Shown here: positions 16,901 through 22,812 of the stretch, piece by piece
Layout of the letters: each line of letters begins with the position of its first letter
Position numbering within the stretch: position 1 is the stretch's first letter
Assembly: GCA_002409995.1 (NCBI GenBank)
Contig: DHOR01000050.1
Location: forward strand, 35,510-68,904
Direction of reading: 5' to 3'
Length of the DNA stretch: 33,395 bases
DNA from: Hungatella sp. UBA5385
GTDB lineage: Bacteria; Bacillota; Clostridia; Lachnospirales; Lachnospiraceae
Translations under genes and position numbers: made by a program
The notes under the pieces: model-generated
Told to the model about the DNA's origin: nothing
Database searches by the model: none
Seen by the model: the letters and a program-made list of their open reading frames with translations, nothing else

Positions 16901-17042
16901 GAGCAATGGAGAACTGATGCAGGGGCTTGCCCTTGTAAACGTAGGCGGTCTGACGGCATCTACTATTCTTGCCTTACTGATGCTGCCGGTCTATTATTCA
17001 CTTATGAGCGGCAAAACAGATACGGAACCTATGCCTGACTAA
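13992..17042 (+). CDS. RND-family efflux permease (AcrB/HAE-like)
   Basis: A proton-driven inner-membrane exporter of 1016 residues, the normal full size, with the internal duplication of the family: one membrane helix (13-31), a large outer loop, five or six helices (about 333-480), a helix near 513-535, a second large loop and the final helices (about 850-1008). Signatures include ALKRPITTFLAILCLL, YAGASPDDVNELITKPVEEA and RLRPILMTTLTTILSMVPMA. In the proton path, AcrB Asp407 is kept as D395, while Asp408 is N396 and Lys940 aligns with N918, a pattern seen in many non-AcrB branches. Preceded by AAGGAGG. The outer loops indicate a trimer that would feed the TolC-like partners. Substrates are unknown. 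Confidence 0.95.
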   Translation: MGLTKLALKRPITTFLAILCLLVFGLSSVFSTKMELTPEMNFPMMVISSIYAGASPDDVNELITKPVEEAVGILSGVKNVQSISQENISIVMLEYEYGTNMDKAYSDLKKKVDNLDLPDDVDVPSIMEVNINEIPAMTLSVQNPSVENIHNYVTDKIVPEFEKISSVASVDVSGGQEGYVSIRLIPEKMNQYHLNMNSISQAIASADFTYPAGTTGVGNQDLSLSTAVEFKTVESLKKIPVVAGYGKTIYLEDIADITQTVKKQSGIGRYNGKDTITLSINKQQKNSAVDVSKSVNNMMETLKEKYPSLEMVVIQDTSEQIVSALDSVVNTMIAAVVISMAIIFLFFGDLKASLIVGSSIPVSILVSLIMMSAMGFSMNVITMSSIVLGVGMMVDNSIVVLESCFRSHKGQGFREYLEAAMTGTQVVFQSVLGRTLTTCVVFIPLAMLEGISGQLFKPLGFTIVFCLAASLVSAVTIVPLCYSRIRPVEKSNSPMAKPIELMQNGYRKIIDKFLNHRFAIMSVSVLLLAASILLATRLGFVLMPDVDQGTVSVSVEVKPGLKIEQVDDILKKVEGIVTKEPDLKSYMVSYSGSSFSIYSAGSGGSASLTAYLNDDRTLSTDEVVNKWKKEMNQLADCNITVRSSSTMSMLTASDDLEVILQSAQLDELKEASDQMVAELTKRSDLIKVHSTLENAAPVIRVWVDPIQASAEGIAPASVGGILNSMLSGVKATTMEIDNQTMEVRVEYPEDAYDTLNKVEGIMIPNAAGGAVSLTDIAKIGYEDSPSGITRMNKQYMVTISGKFTEEVTDEKQKAAALEDINQTIVNKYLNSSVTRAQNTVDESTTEEFVALAKALGIATFLVFVVMAAQFESVKFSTMVMTTIPFSLIGSFGLLAVFGVSVSMPAMLGFMMLVGTVVNSGILYVDTVNQYRMTMDKRTAIIEAGATRLRPILMTTLTTILSMVPMALGTGSNGELMQGLALVNVGGLTASTILALLMLPVYYSLMSGKTDTEPMPD

Positions 17043-17076
17043 AGAAATATTTAAGAAATACTAAAGAGAAGATTCT

Positions 17077-17105
17077 TTGCTAACACCTGCCGTTCGTGTT
17101 ATAAT
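17077..17105 (+). promoter_or_regulatory. Internal promoter before the TolC-like pair
   Basis: TTGCTA (17077-17082), 17 bases and TATAAT (17100-17105), with TG at 17097-17098 making an extended -10. It lies in the 89-base gap after the permease gene. The two TolC-like genes can thus be expressed apart from the TetR-controlled promoter. The GTGACA/TGTCAC operator is not repeated here. Confidence 0.7.
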
Positions 17106-17131
17106 AGGAGCACTGATAAGGAGGATTTAAA

Positions 17132-18274
17132 ATGAGAAAATGGAAACAGATCGGTGCATTTGCACTGGCTGCTGTACTTACAGTACTTGGTCCTGCCGCT
17201 GCATGGGCTGCAACTCCGGAATTCGGAAGAACGGCAGAGGAATGGGCTAAGCTAAGAGATAATGTAATGGAATATAATGAACTGGCAGGGTTGGTTCATG
17301 AGTATAATGTGACAGTTCAGAATAACCAGAGAGACTATAATGAGAATAAGAATAAGACCAGCGAAGAGATTGCACAGGATTTAAGGGATCAGGCAGATTC
17401 TATCCGTTCTACTATAAGCGGTGAAGATGATGCGGGCTCCATCATGTCAGATTCAATTGCAGAATCAAGCGCAAAGCAATTGGAGAATCAGGCTGATGAT
17501 GTTTTAAATGACAGTGAGACTCTTCTTCTTACCTATCAGCAGACAGAGGCAACACTGGTATCTACGGCACAGACCAATATGATTGCATATCATCAGAATA
17601 TACTGGAATTAGAGCTGCTGAAGAAGCAAAAGGAACTGTTACAGGTTACATATGAATCCACTCAGGCAAGACTGGCAGCAGGTATGGCGACCCAGATGGA
17701 TGTTCTGGGTGCCCAGGAGAATTTGCTCAATGCAGAGGCAGCTATTCTAACAGCTCAGTCCCAGCTTGATAATACTAAACAGAAGCTGTGTGTCATGCTT
17801 GGCTGGAGTTTTGATGCTTCCCCTGTGATTCAGGGAATTCCTGCAGCAGATTTATCCAGAATTGATTCCATGAATCCATCTGCAGATAAAGCGAAAGCAA
17901 TTGAAAACAACTATACACTGAAGATTAACAAGAAAAAGAAAGCCAATGCTTATAGCTCTTCTACAGAAGATAGTCTTACATCTACTATCAAAGATAATGA
18001 GCAGAAGATCGGAACTTCTCTTACCGCTGTTTATAAAGGAGTGACAGAGGCAAAGAACGCTTATGATCAGGCAGTAACCACTTTTGCTATGGAAACCAAG
18101 AATATGGAGGCGGCAGAACGTAAGTACCAGCTTGGCTCTATCAGCCGTCTGGAGTATATCAGCCAGCAGTTTATATTTGCCCAGAAGCAGATCGGTGTAC
18201 AGACTGCTGAACTGAATCTCTTCCAGGCAATGGAATCCTATGACTGGGCTGTGAATGGTCTTGCAGGAGCTTAA
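17132..18274 (+). CDS. Secreted TolC-like protein 1, apparently lacking the outer-membrane beta-barrel
   Basis: A 380-residue exported protein: signal peptide of 26 residues (AWA then ATPEF), no lipobox. The rest is almost all predicted helix with heptad-like spacing. Two TolC-type repeats can be seen, each with the aperture-tip motif: RLAAGMATQMDVLGAQENLL around G184, and YQLGSISRLEYISQQ around G335. In TolC the segments leading to these helices carry beta strands that form the outer-membrane barrel. Here they are hydrophilic and charged (NENKNKTSEEIAQDLRDQAD; SSSTEDSLTSTIKDNEQ) with no beta-strand-like alternation. It probably forms the helical tube that meets the adaptor of the same locus. 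AAGGAGG precedes the ATG. The paralogue follows 21 bases on. Confidence 0.8.
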   Translation: MRKWKQIGAFALAAVLTVLGPAAAWAATPEFGRTAEEWAKLRDNVMEYNELAGLVHEYNVTVQNNQRDYNENKNKTSEEIAQDLRDQADSIRSTISGEDDAGSIMSDSIAESSAKQLENQADDVLNDSETLLLTYQQTEATLVSTAQTNMIAYHQNILELELLKKQKELLQVTYESTQARLAAGMATQMDVLGAQENLLNAEAAILTAQSQLDNTKQKLCVMLGWSFDASPVIQGIPAADLSRIDSMNPSADKAKAIENNYTLKINKKKKANAYSSSTEDSLTSTIKDNEQKIGTSLTAVYKGVTEAKNAYDQAVTTFAMETKNMEAAERKYQLGSISRLEYISQQFIFAQKQIGVQTAELNLFQAMESYDWAVNGLAGA

Positions 18275-18295
18275 TCAGGGGTAAGGAGATTAGAT

Positions 18296-19549
18296 ATGAA
18301 TATAAGGAAACGTTTTTGTTCAGCAGCTCTTGCTTCCTGTCTTGTTCTGGCTATTCCCATGCAGTCTATGGCGGCTCTGTCAGACTATGACGGGGAAACA
18401 GCAGCCAGACTTCAGGATAATAAGATGGAATTTGATGAGCTGCAGAATTTAATAAAAGAATATAATCCCAGCATTATTAATGCGAGAAATGAGCTGATAA
18501 GCGCAGAGAATGATAAGAACGCGGTTGTTGGCGGATTTCAGAGTGATATTGAGGACTTAAAGAGCACTCTCATTGATTTAAAGGATCAGAGAAAGGAACT
18601 AAAATCATCTGCCAAAGAGAACCATGCGGAGAATTCTCCGGAGTACCAGTTCGCCCTTGCCCAGCTTAATGCTGCCATCGCTCAGATTGAGGGTGGTTAC
18701 GATGATAAAGGCAATAAAGTATCAGGTGCCCTTGATCAGTTAAGCAAAGGCTCTAATTCTTATCGGAAAAATGTTGATAAAGGGTTAGAAAAAGGGGAAA
18801 AGGCAATGGATACTCCCATTCGCCAGATGACTCAGGCAACTGAGGGTTTGATGATTACTTATAATAGTATGATAGATACCCAGGCAACTTTAAATAAATC
18901 AATAGAGCTTTATGAGGTGCTTCTGGAATCTACAAAGCGTCAGGTAAGTCTTGGACTTGGAACTGAAACAGATATTTTATCTGCTGAGTCAGACCTTATG
19001 GGAATGCGTTCTTCGGCGGATAAGGTGGATCAGGCAGTGATTCAATTGCGCAGTCAGCTATGCAGCTTAACAGGCTGGGCTGCAGATGCTAATCCTGAGA
19101 TTGGTGGAATTCCTGCAGCAGATGTTTCTAAGATTGCTGCCATGGATTTGAGCAGTGATACGGTGAAGGCAATTAACAACAACCAGACTCTAATGGGAAC
19201 TCGTCATGCTTCGTCAGGCAAGACAACAGCCGGTGTTAAGAACAAAGCATTAAATGTCAATGAACAGGAACAGAAACTGACCATTGAGATGCAGAGACTT
19301 TATAATGAGGTCCAGGCTAAGAAACTTGCCTATGATGCAGGAACTGCAGCATTTGAGAAGGCTAAGATCGCTAAAAATGGAGCTGATGTTCAGTACCGCA
19401 GCGGTATTATCAGCAGAGTCCAGTATCTTGCCACAGAGCTTCAGTATGTTCAGGCAGAAGGCACATGGAAGGCAGCAGATAACGGACTGTTCCAGGCGAT
19501 TTTAAACTATGAATGGGCAGTGGATGGATTTGCAGCAATTCCTGATTAA
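18296..19549 (+). CDS. Secreted TolC-like protein 2, paralogue of the preceding gene
   Basis: 417 residues with a signal peptide (QSMA then ALSDYDG). It is clearly homologous to the gene before it: both begin the mature part with a (L)(Q/R)DNxMExxEL pattern and end in YxWAVxG. Tip motifs are VSLGLGTETDILSAESDL at G220 and YRSGIISRVQYLATE at G370, 150 residues apart, against 151 in protein 1. The extra length lies in the first half, between the NPSIINA helix and the next helix, with charged stretches such as LKDQRKELKSSAKENHAE. No beta-barrel-like strands are seen. TolC is a trimer of two-repeat chains, so the two paralogues might form a mixed ring or act as alternatives. AAGGAG precedes the ATG. 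A strong terminator ends the operon. Confidence 0.78.
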   Translation: MNIRKRFCSAALASCLVLAIPMQSMAALSDYDGETAARLQDNKMEFDELQNLIKEYNPSIINARNELISAENDKNAVVGGFQSDIEDLKSTLIDLKDQRKELKSSAKENHAENSPEYQFALAQLNAAIAQIEGGYDDKGNKVSGALDQLSKGSNSYRKNVDKGLEKGEKAMDTPIRQMTQATEGLMITYNSMIDTQATLNKSIELYEVLLESTKRQVSLGLGTETDILSAESDLMGMRSSADKVDQAVIQLRSQLCSLTGWAADANPEIGGIPAADVSKIAAMDLSSDTVKAINNNQTLMGTRHASSGKTTAGVKNKALNVNEQEQKLTIEMQRLYNEVQAKKLAYDAGTAAFEKAKIAKNGADVQYRSGIISRVQYLATELQYVQAEGTWKAADNGLFQAILNYEWAVDGFAAIPD

Positions 19550-19559
19550 TTAATATAAT

Positions 19560-19600
19560 AAGCTGCTGCAACAGTGGATTTTACTGTTGCAGCAGCTTTT
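19560..19600 (+). terminator. Terminator of the efflux operon, probably shared with spoIIR
   Basis: AAGCTGCTGCAACAGT (19560-19575) and ACTGTTGCAGCAGCTT (19583-19598) form a perfect 16-base-pair stem with a 7-base loop. The T run after it is short. It lies between two convergent genes and may stop transcription in both directions. Confidence 0.85.
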
Positions 19601-19629
19601 ACGGTTAAAACGGTATTTGCAATAGAAAA

Positions 19630-20265
19630 CTACTTTTCTAGAACTTCTTTGATTACCTGAGGAAACTTAAGCCGGAGATTAACTTTTACCTTTGGCCCCT
19701 TATGAAGCGCAAGATAGTCATCCTCCCCCAGAACTTCCTCTAATATATGCTTAGAGGAATCCGGAACCACTGCATAGGTGGAATCTGTAAAACACAGAGG
19801 CGGATAGAGGACACACCACCAGTTCCGCCCTTCTGCCTTACCAATTTCCACGCGGACTGCTTCATACATTCCATTTGGGAATACCATATCCCCATAGGTT
19901 TTTGTGGGAAAATAACAATCAGTCAATTCAATATGTGCAGGATATTCATATCCCTGATCAGCCATATAGGACTCTGCTTTTTCTTCCATTAATCCCTGAT
20001 GATCTGTGATGTAAGTTTTTGTTTCTTCCAGAGTAGCATTTTCACCCAAATCTTCGTAGATAGTATCTAAAAGCATAGAGCGGACTTTTAATTTCAGCTG
20101 CTGGTCTTTGCTGCTGTTGCTGTTTGCCAAAACGTGGAAGCGGAGTATTTCCGGTGCAATACGGGAGGCAAGAGCTTCCTCACTCTGTTTTTGACCAGCC
20201 ATAGTTAATAAAAATGCCAGAAGCAGGCATGTAATACACAAATATAGATCGCGTTTCTGTTTCAT
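19630..20265 (-). CDS. spoIIR: Stage II sporulation protein R
   Basis: The forespore signal protein that, once secreted to the space between the two membranes of the sporulating cell, triggers SpoIIGA to process pro-sigma-E in the mother cell. The 211 residues start with a signal/anchor segment (7-23, LYLCITCLLLAFLLTMAG). Family hallmarks are ILRFHVLANSNSSKDQQLKL near residue 43, FPNGMYEAVRVEIGKAEGRN and WWCVLYPPLC. The start is supported by AAAGGAGAG on the minus strand. A sigma-F-like promoter stands upstream, as expected from its known forespore expression. It shows that the organism belongs to a spore-forming lineage. Confidence 0.94.
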   Translation of the reverse strand: MKQKRDLYLCITCLLLAFLLTMAGQKQSEEALASRIAPEILRFHVLANSNSSKDQQLKLKVRSMLLDTIYEDLGENATLEETKTYITDHQGLMEEKAESYMADQGYEYPAHIELTDCYFPTKTYGDMVFPNGMYEAVRVEIGKAEGRNWWCVLYPPLCFTDSTYAVVPDSSKHILEEVLGEDDYLALHKGPKVKVNLRLKFPQVIKEVLEK

Positions 20266-20296
20266 AATACAGTACTCTCCTTTTTTATGAATCTAA

Positions 20297-20324
20297 TTGT
20301 AATTGTTGCCATATGTGATATAAT
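20297..20324 (+). promoter_or_regulatory. Vegetative promoter of the ddl-murI operon
   Basis: TTGTAA (20297-20302), 16 bases and a perfect TATAAT (20319-20324), with TGA before the -10 (extended). It lies 39 bases before the ddl start and overlaps the divergent spoIIR promoter almost completely. Confidence 0.65.
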
Positions 20325-20330
20325 ATAAAC
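20301..20330 (-). promoter_or_regulatory. Probable sigma-F promoter of spoIIR
   Basis: On the minus strand GTTTA (20330-20326), 15 bases, and GGCAACAATT (20310-20301) match the forespore consensus GYATA-N15-GGNNANANTR at 4 of 5 and all but the last position. The position, 36 bases from the spoIIR start, is right. It covers the same DNA as the ddl promoter on the other strand. Confidence 0.6.
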
Positions 20331-20362
20331 ATTGTAAATTTAAGAAATTAGAGGATAATAAG

Positions 20363-21427
20363 ATGAGCAAGAAAACTGCGGTTGTATTATTTGGCGGACA
20401 GTCATCAGAGCATGTAGTCTCCTGTATGTCTGTTGTCAATGTGATTAACCATATAGATAAAGAGAAATATGATCTTGTACTTATTGGAATTACAGAAGAG
20501 GGACAGTGGATCAAAACTGATTCTGTAGAGACTATTAGAGATGAAAGCTGGAGAAAAGGCACAGTAGAAGCCTATATATTGCCGGATGCAACAAAGCAAT
20601 GCGTACTTTTTGTAGAGAATGGGAAGACAGAATCTGTAAAGGCTGATGTTGTATTCCCTGTGCTTCATGGATTGTTTGGTGAAGACGGAACTATCCAGGG
20701 GCTGCTGGAGCTTGCCAGAATCCCCTATGTAGGCTGTGGAGTTTTAGCTTCCGCGGTGGCCATGGATAAGCTGTATACCAAGATTGTAGTAGATAAGCTG
20801 GGGGTGAAGCAGGCGGAATATGTACAGGTGCTTCGTCATGAACTTAAAGATATGGAGAAGATGGTAAAACGGGTGGAAGATGCCTTCCCTTATCCTGTAT
20901 TTGTTAAGCCATCCAATGCAGGCTCTTCCAAAGGAGTCAGCAGAGCTGATAACAGACAGGAGCTAACCGCTGCTCTGACAGAAGCTGCCACACATGACAG
21001 AAAGATTCTCATAGAAGAGATGATTGTGGGCAGAGAGATTGAGTGTGCAGTATTTGGAGGAGGTAACATTCCCATTGAAGCTTCCGGTGTTGGAGAGATA
21101 CTGGCTGCTGCCCAGTTTTATGATTTTGAAGCTAAGTATTATAATTCTGAATCTAAAACAGTGGTGAATCCTGAACTTCCCGGAGATGCCACAGAACAGG
21201 TGAGAAAAGCTGCCAGGGATATTTTCCAGGCAGTGGACGGATATGGTCTGGCAAGAGTGGACTTCTTTGTAAAGGCTGACGGCACTGTAGTATTTAATGA
21301 GATCAATACAATGCCAGGTTTTACAGCCATAAGCATGTATCCTATGCTGTGGGAAAACGCAGGAGTATCCAAGGATCAGCTGGTTGACCGCTTAATGGAA
21401 CATGCCATGAACCGTTATCAGTTATAA
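20363..21427 (+). CDS. ddl: D-alanine--D-alanine ligase
   Basis: An ATP-grasp enzyme that joins two D-Ala for the peptidoglycan stem peptide. 354 residues. The N-terminus has the FGGQSSEHVVS loop; HGLFGEDGTIQGLLEL, PVFVKPSNAGSSKGVSR and VFNEINTMPGFTAISMYP are the canonical substrate- and Mg-binding motifs. The omega-loop reads YDFEAKYYN, with the Tyr of D-Ala:D-Ala enzymes instead of the His of VanA-type D-Ala:D-Lac ligases, so ordinary vancomycin-sensitive precursors are expected from this gene. GAGGATAATAAG precedes the ATG. murI follows after 12 bases, so enzymes making two D-amino-acid parts of the wall are coupled. Confidence 0.96.
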   Translation: MSKKTAVVLFGGQSSEHVVSCMSVVNVINHIDKEKYDLVLIGITEEGQWIKTDSVETIRDESWRKGTVEAYILPDATKQCVLFVENGKTESVKADVVFPVLHGLFGEDGTIQGLLELARIPYVGCGVLASAVAMDKLYTKIVVDKLGVKQAEYVQVLRHELKDMEKMVKRVEDAFPYPVFVKPSNAGSSKGVSRADNRQELTAALTEAATHDRKILIEEMIVGREIECAVFGGGNIPIEASGVGEILAAAQFYDFEAKYYNSESKTVVNPELPGDATEQVRKAARDIFQAVDGYGLARVDFFVKADGTVVFNEINTMPGFTAISMYPMLWENAGVSKDQLVDRLMEHAMNRYQL

Positions 21428-21439
21428 GGAGAGTTTGAA

Positions 21440-22258
21440 ATGGCAGACAGAAATTCACCTATCGGAGTATTTGACTCCGGTATAGGAGGTCTGACAGTAG
21501 CTCGGGAGATTATGCGTCAGATGCCTGAGGAACGAATCGTATACTTTGGTGATACAGCCAGAGTACCCTATGGCAATAAATCACAGGAGACAGTCATTCG
21601 ATTTACAGGTCAGATTATCCGTTTTTTATTAACAAAAGATGTAAAGGCAATTGTTATTGCTTGTAATACAGCTACTGCCTACGCACTTGATGTAGTGGAA
21701 AGGGAGCTGCAGCTGCCTATTGTAGGAGTGATTCATGCAGGTGCCAAAATTGCTGCAGAATCTACAAGGAATGGCAAAATCGGAGTCATCGGTACAGAAG
21801 GAACCATACGAAGCGGTGGATATACAAAAGCCATCAAATCTATGAAGCCTGGTGTGGAAGTCACAGGAAAACCATGTCCTTTGCTGGTTCCCCTTGTAGA
21901 AGAAGGACTTCTCCATGATTCCGTTACAGATGAGATTGCATCCCGCTATTTAAGTGAGCTAAAGGGGAAATATATTGATACTCTGGTGCTTGGATGCACT
22001 CATTATCCGCTTCTCCGCTCTACCATTGGCCGATTAATGGGACCAGAGGTAACGCTTGTAAATCCTGCTTATGAGACAGCTCTGGAGCTTAAGCAGATTT
22101 TGGAAGATAAGAATTTGATTTGTAATAAAGAAGAAACTGCAGAAGAGAAGCACTGTTTTTACGTCAGTGACCTTGCAGAGAAATTTACCAGTTTTGCCAG
22201 CTCCATTCTTCCTGAGGATGTGAGAGAGACAAAACAGATTAATATAGAGGAGTATTGA
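21440..22258 (+). CDS. murI: Glutamate racemase
   Basis: A cofactor-independent racemase that makes D-glutamate for peptidoglycan. 272 residues. The two catalytic cysteines are seen in VIACNTATA and VLGCTHYPLL, and GVFDSGIGGLTVAREI and YFGDTARVPYGNKS are the family's N-terminal signatures. AAGGAGAG precedes the ATG. It lies between ddl and a DUF1934 gene; its TGA is one base before the ATG of the latter, so the three are one translational unit. No oddities. Confidence 0.96.
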   Translation: MADRNSPIGVFDSGIGGLTVAREIMRQMPEERIVYFGDTARVPYGNKSQETVIRFTGQIIRFLLTKDVKAIVIACNTATAYALDVVERELQLPIVGVIHAGAKIAAESTRNGKIGVIGTEGTIRSGGYTKAIKSMKPGVEVTGKPCPLLVPLVEEGLLHDSVTDEIASRYLSELKGKYIDTLVLGCTHYPLLRSTIGRLMGPEVTLVNPAYETALELKQILEDKNLICNKEETAEEKHCFYVSDLAEKFTSFASSILPEDVRETKQINIEEY

Positions 22259-22259
22259 T

Positions 22260-22706
22260 ATGACAAGAGAAGTTCTGGTCAGCATCAGTGGAGTTCAAAT
22301 CGCTGAAGGCGATGCGGGCGAGATTGAGGTGATCACTGCAGGTGACTATTTCCTTAAGAACGGAAATCATTATATTCTATATGATGAGGTTCAGGAGGGG
22401 ATTGAAGGAGTCATCAAAAATACCATTAAGATACACCCAGGTGGGCTTGATATCAGAAAGAGCGGCAGCTCCAATGTTCACATGAATTTTGAAAAGGATA
22501 AGAAGAATATATCCTGCTATGCCACTCCTTATGGAGAGATGATGATTGGAATTAATACCAATGAGATCATTATAGATGAAGAAGAAGACCGTTTAAAAGT
22601 CAGGGTTAAATATTCTCTGGATATTAACTATGAACTTATATCAGAATGTAACATTGTAGTAGATGTCCGTTCCAGATCGACGGCAGATTTTCATCTAACC
22701 AGTTAA
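22260..22706 (+). CDS. DUF1934 (YwiB-like) beta-barrel protein
   Basis: A 148-residue soluble protein without signal peptide, rich in beta strands, fitting the DUF1934/YwiB calycin-like family: VLVSISGVQIAEGDAGEIEV, YILYDEVQEG and IKIHPGGLDIRKSG lie where that family has its conserved turns. Its biochemical role is not known. The gene begins one base after the murI stop, with GAGGAG inside the murI end as ribosome binding site. The clear coupling with ddl and murI suggests a job linked to wall precursor supply, but this is only guilt by association. Confidence 0.82.
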   Translation: MTREVLVSISGVQIAEGDAGEIEVITAGDYFLKNGNHYILYDEVQEGIEGVIKNTIKIHPGGLDIRKSGSSNVHMNFEKDKKNISCYATPYGEMMIGINTNEIIIDEEEDRLKVRVKYSLDINYELISECNIVVDVRSRSTADFHLTS

Positions 22707-22747
22707 ATTCGACCAATTAAAAAGGACATATAAAGGATTCATATTAT

Positions 22748-22790
22748 AGCAGGAGTACAAATTCCATGGATTTTGTACTCCTGCTTTTTT
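22748..22790 (+). terminator. Terminator of the ddl-murI-DUF1934 operon
   Basis: AGCAGGAGTACAAA (22748-22761) pairs perfectly with TTTGTACTCCTGCT (22772-22785), followed by T residues to 22790. Confidence 0.92.
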
Positions 22791-22812
22791 GAGCCGTTAT
22801 GTCTGGCATATC

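Noticed and set aside
18296..18343. Lipobox (LASC) in the signal peptide of TolC-like protein 2, suggesting a lipoprotein
   Set aside because: The Cys is at residue 15, with more hydrophobic residues after it and a good signal peptidase I site at residue 26; the hydrophobic part before the Cys is too short.
21118..21160. Possibility that the ligase is a VanA-type D-Ala:D-Lac enzyme
   Set aside because: The omega-loop reads EAKYYN with Tyr, as in D-Ala:D-Ala ligases, and no vanH or vanX gene is adjacent.
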